A stretch of 64,000 nucleotides of DNA from Wuchereria bancrofti (taxonomy: Eukaryota > Nematoda > Chromadorea > Rhabditida > Onchocercidae), in the NCBI GenBank assembly GCA_005281725.1, contig SSBO01000001.1, positions 10,913,776 through 10,977,775 on the forward strand, written 5' to 3'. The notes beneath the pieces are model-generated. The model saw only the letters and a list, made by a program, of their open reading frames with translations. It was not told the DNA's origin and did not search any database. Every line of letters starts with the position of its first letter. Within the stretch, counting starts at the first letter, position 1. Shown piece after piece: positions 60,588-64,000 of the stretch. The position numbers were made by a program, and so were the translations under genes.

Positions 60588-63500
60588 ATGACAAAAATTT
60601 TTGCAATAAGTTCAAATGTGAAAGAAAGCGATGAAAAGCCAAAAGAAATGGAAGGAATTACAATATCATCGACCACACCACAAACTACCCTTTATCCGAT
60701 TACTCTTCCTATTTCATCCATTGGTATTTTTTCAATTTTTAATTTTAAAATAAAATTTTAAAATAAAATATTCGATCGTTTCTTGTTTTCCTTTTTTTTT
60801 TCTTCCTTAGTATTTATTTATTCATCCTAAAATTAAAAACAATAATAATATTAGTAATAATAATAATAATAATAATGATAATAATAACAACAATAATAAT
60901 AAGTAATCAAACGTGAGGATTTTTCAAATTATAGATGCATTATTAAAAATTCATCTATTGTTGAATGTTTACCTAAAATTTCATTCAATTTTCGTGTCTA
61001 TTTTCAGAAATGATATACATTCATCATGAATAATGCTAAAATTGCTTTTAATTTTAGGTCACATTCCATCCATTTAATCATTGTCAAAAAAAAAAAAAAA
61101 CCAAATTTTTGAAATTACACGAAATTATTTTGAAATTACAGGAAAATTATTAGTATTACTTATCTTTAATAATACTTTGATTGAAAAAAAAAAAATGAAA
61201 AAATTTAAAAAGGAAAATTTGCATTTTGTTAAAAATAATATTAAACTTCTTTTTACAATATTTCTAATATTTCAGTTGCTAAGAAAAGATATGGAACATC
61301 ACATATATTCATACTTTTACTATCTTTAATAATAATTTCAATTCTTTTCTATATGATTCCTGATTTCTTCTATAAACGAGTCCATCATCTTGTTGTAAGT
61401 TCTTTTTCTATTCTAATTTTCATTTCAATTATTTACAAAAAAAAAAAAAAAAAAACGAAGTGAAGTACTTTGAAATTTGCTTTGACAAATTAAATAAAAA
61501 AAAGCAAACAGAAAAGAAATGGTAATTTACCTGTGACTAGTCTTAATTTTACAAATTTTTTCAATGAAATTTATCATAGAATTACAGTACTGAATAATTT
61601 AATCGTATATTTCTACTTTTTAGTTTTCAAATTCTTTTCTTTTTTTAAGAAATGTAAATACAAATTGCATATATTTTGTACAAATTTCATTTACGATAAG
61701 TAAACATTTCAACACTTTTATCAAGTAATGACGACAATCTTCTTTTAATTCATTTTATTTATACTACAAAAAAAAAAAAAATTTTTTTTAAAGTATGCCT
61801 AGACTTTTGATGTCATTAAATTTTATTTGCATAATATCAATGATCAGTATATTTTCCATTCCTTTAGCAAAAATCAAAAAGAAAAAAAAATTTTTTTTAA
61901 ATCTTTAGTGAAATTAAAATTTTGTTATTTAAATATAACAAATATTGTTTCATCATTTGAACTATATTCAAGATAAATGTTAATAATAATTATTAAAAGT
62001 ATTTTTCTTTTAACAAATATATTTCATTTAATTTTTAATATATATCATTAAAATTAATTGCAATGAAATTAAACCAAAAAAAAAAAAAAAATTAAATTTT
62101 GCAGTCAAATGAAGTTACCGTAAGTGGTTCAACAGCACCATGGATACGTCAATCTGATAAATTTGATATGACAGAAGACGATGACACACATATCTTACCT
62201 AAATTTGATTCATTTGATGTATCCGATAAAATGAATCGAATGAATTATCAGAATAGAGATATAATACAACGTAATCATGATAATAATCGTAATATTGGAA
62301 ATCAAGATGAAGAAATTATAACAGCAAATGATAATGATGAAATGAAACAACAAGATAATGCTATGGCAGTACCAAATCGTATTGAAGCAATGAAAGCGGT
62401 TAGAAAAAAAAAAATTTTTTTTTTATTTTAAATTATTATCTTAGATAAAAAAAGAAAAAAAAAATTATTTTAATGTATTTAAAAAAAAAAAAAAATTTTG
62501 TAACAAATAAAAATAGTATCAAAATGATATTTTCTCACAAAAATTTTTCACTTAATCAAATTTAATTACACTTTTCTTTTTTTTTTTTTTTACTTCATTT
62601 TTATTTTTGATAATAATTTTTAGATTACAACATTACTGGAAATTCCTGGAGTTCAACGAGTAACTGTTGTTCAGAATAATGATAAAATACCTGAAAATAT
62701 AATGATGAAACCTGAATTTGTACCTGATGGTTGGTTTTTTGGTTTTTTTTTTTTCAAAGAAAAAAAAAAAGGAAAGAAAAATGAGTTTAAGGTTGAAAAA
62801 ATAATATTTGATCTGAGTTTAGCAATGATAACTTAGTTTTATTAAATTGATTGTTTTGGTTTAACTGAGAACTTCAGAAAAAAGAAATAATCTAGATGAA
62901 ATACCGCTATCAATTATATCATCAGCGAAAAGTTTGACTCAATTACGAGGTATATTTTCATATTTTCTTATCAGTGATTTGATTATCATTTATGTCCAAC
63001 TATTAAGCTAAACTAAAAACTTCCTTAATTGTTGCAAAGGAATTTTTACTTTATTTATTAATTACATTTTATAAATTTGAAATTATTTTTATTATAAATT
63101 ATTACTTAAGTGTTTTTCTATTTTCAGTTCCACCTCCACCACAAATGGAAATGAAAGAATGGGAATTGATGAAGTAAGATGAGTTAAAAAAAATTTTTTT
63201 TTTTTTTGCTAATTAAATTCTGTCATATTTTTATTACTTTTTACTTAATATTTAATTAAGTCATCATTTTCATTTCATATTTCAATTATTAAATATGTTT
63301 TTATATGCTAAATTAATACAAATAAAGATTGTTTAGATTTTTTTTTTTGAAATATTATTAATAATATCTTTTTAAAAATTGATATTTCAGCTATCGTCGA
63401 GCAATAAGAGAATGGCTTTTGCGTCGTGAAATGTTCAGAAGACGAATGTTAGCTGAAATGGAACGAGGTATATTTAATTTTTTTTTTTTGAAATTTTCAT

Positions 63501-64000
63501 TACTAAAAATTAAATAATCAATATGATTTGATCAATTTGTATGAAATAAATGCATCTAATATTCATAAATTCTCCTTTTTTTTTTTTTGTTTTATTTTGT
63601 TTTATAATGAAATTAAACATAAAAAGATGAATGTAATGTAAAAATTTAATTAATTTAATATATAAAATAATAAAGTTTATTTGAAAAAAAAAAAAAAAAA
63701 ACGTTTATTTCAGATCGTCAAGAAGCAACGGAGCGTAAAATACCACAATTTATTATGGGATTTCAACTACAGGAACAATATGAATTACCACCACAAGTTG
63801 AACAATTACAATCAATGCTACAAATGTTTGCATTAGCGCGAATGAATCCATTACCAAATGCGCCATGGATGAATAATGTACAACCATCGATAGATGTTAA
63901 TCAACGTAATGTGGCGCCAATGTTAACTATGATATCACCGCCTATGATAATACGTAAAATTCCACCAATGTATCCTTTTATAACTTCCAAACAACAAGAG
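60588..64000 (+). CDS. single-pass membrane protein of unknown function (3' part beyond window)
   Basis: I do not recognise this gene. Eight exons in consistent phase give 379 residues before the window ends: 60588-60723, 61276-61394, 62105-62398, 62624-62729, 62878-62949, 63128-63173, 63391-63467, 63714-64000 (continuing). The ATG directly follows the acceptor TTTTACAG, so either a trans-spliced leader is added there or earlier exons exist. The first 45 residues are Ser/Thr-rich. A basic patch (AKKRYG) precedes one hydrophobic helix (about residues 54-73, HIFILLLSLIIISILFYMI). A long polar part follows: an Asn/Asp/Gln-rich low-complexity segment, PGVQRVTVVQ, PPPPQMEMKEWEL, a strongly basic YRRAIREWLLRREMFRRRML helix and a Met/Pro-rich region. 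No signal peptide or enzyme motif is visible. Positive charges lie on both sides of the helix, so topology is open. Confidence 0.7.
60836..60905. repeat. AAT/AAC microsatellite in intron 1 of the last gene
   Basis: An imperfect (AAT)n tract with ACA, AGT and ATG interruptions lies between exons 1 and 2. Confidence 0.85.

Overview
The window is nuclear DNA from a nematode, most likely a spirurid (clade III, filarial-type) worm. The DNA is very AT-rich, with long A/T homopolymers throughout. Genes are compact to mid-sized, with many short introns ending in TTTCAG or TTTTAG. At almost every gene an intron-type 3' splice site lies 0-20 bases before the start codon with no coding exon upstream, as expected where a spliced leader is trans-spliced onto the mRNA. 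Species and clade are inferred from gene content and style; no rRNA or marker gene is present to fix them.

Layout. A small proline-rich gene (minus, about 617-845) is followed by a 2 kb empty stretch. Then comes a dense cluster of housekeeping genes: COMMD3 (minus, 2911-4137), the mitochondrial import-motor subunit PAM16 (minus, 5285-6564), mitochondrial ribosomal protein L40 (plus, 7103-8960), a Fer/SPE-8-type tyrosine kinase without SH2 domain (plus, 9563-13978), the mitochondrial rRNA 2'-O-methyltransferase MRM2 (minus, 14499-15763) and the cytosolic Fe-S targeting factor CIAO2B/MIP18 (minus, 16571-17679). After 3 kb of AT-rich spacer comes a 23-exon transmembrane ADAM (minus, 20739-30843) whose catalytic glutamate is replaced by asparagine, matching the UNC-71/ADM-1 type. 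Its 4 kb upstream region is shared with the divergent cytochrome oxidase subunit 5A gene (plus, 34831-36668). A gene desert of nearly 7 kb leads to a class ID unconventional myosin (plus, 43513-55623, 22 exons). A further 5 kb desert leads to an unrecognised single-pass membrane protein gene (plus, 60588 to beyond the window end).

I rebuilt gene models exon by exon. In every complete model except the small proline-rich gene, splice phases agree and the summed coding length is a multiple of three: COMMD3 181 aa, PAM16 143, MRPL40 194, kinase 427, MRM2 238, CIAO2B 161, ADAM 1091, COX5A 167, MYO1D 1012.

Shared themes. Four of the ten genes act in mitochondria (PAM16, MRPL40, MRM2, COX5A) and CIAO2B serves Fe-S protein maturation. 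PAM16 and MRPL40 are head to head over a short CpG-containing spacer that could be a shared promoter. The myosin gene carries several unrelated tandem repeats in its introns. It also contains an exact 979 bp repeat of two exons joined through a single N, almost certainly two unmerged contig ends. I found no convincing new multi-gene system. The best second-look items are the pseudo-protease ADAM, a possible alternative last exon of COX5A with its own poly(A) signal, the reduced kinase, the frame break in the proline-rich gene, and the orphan membrane protein.
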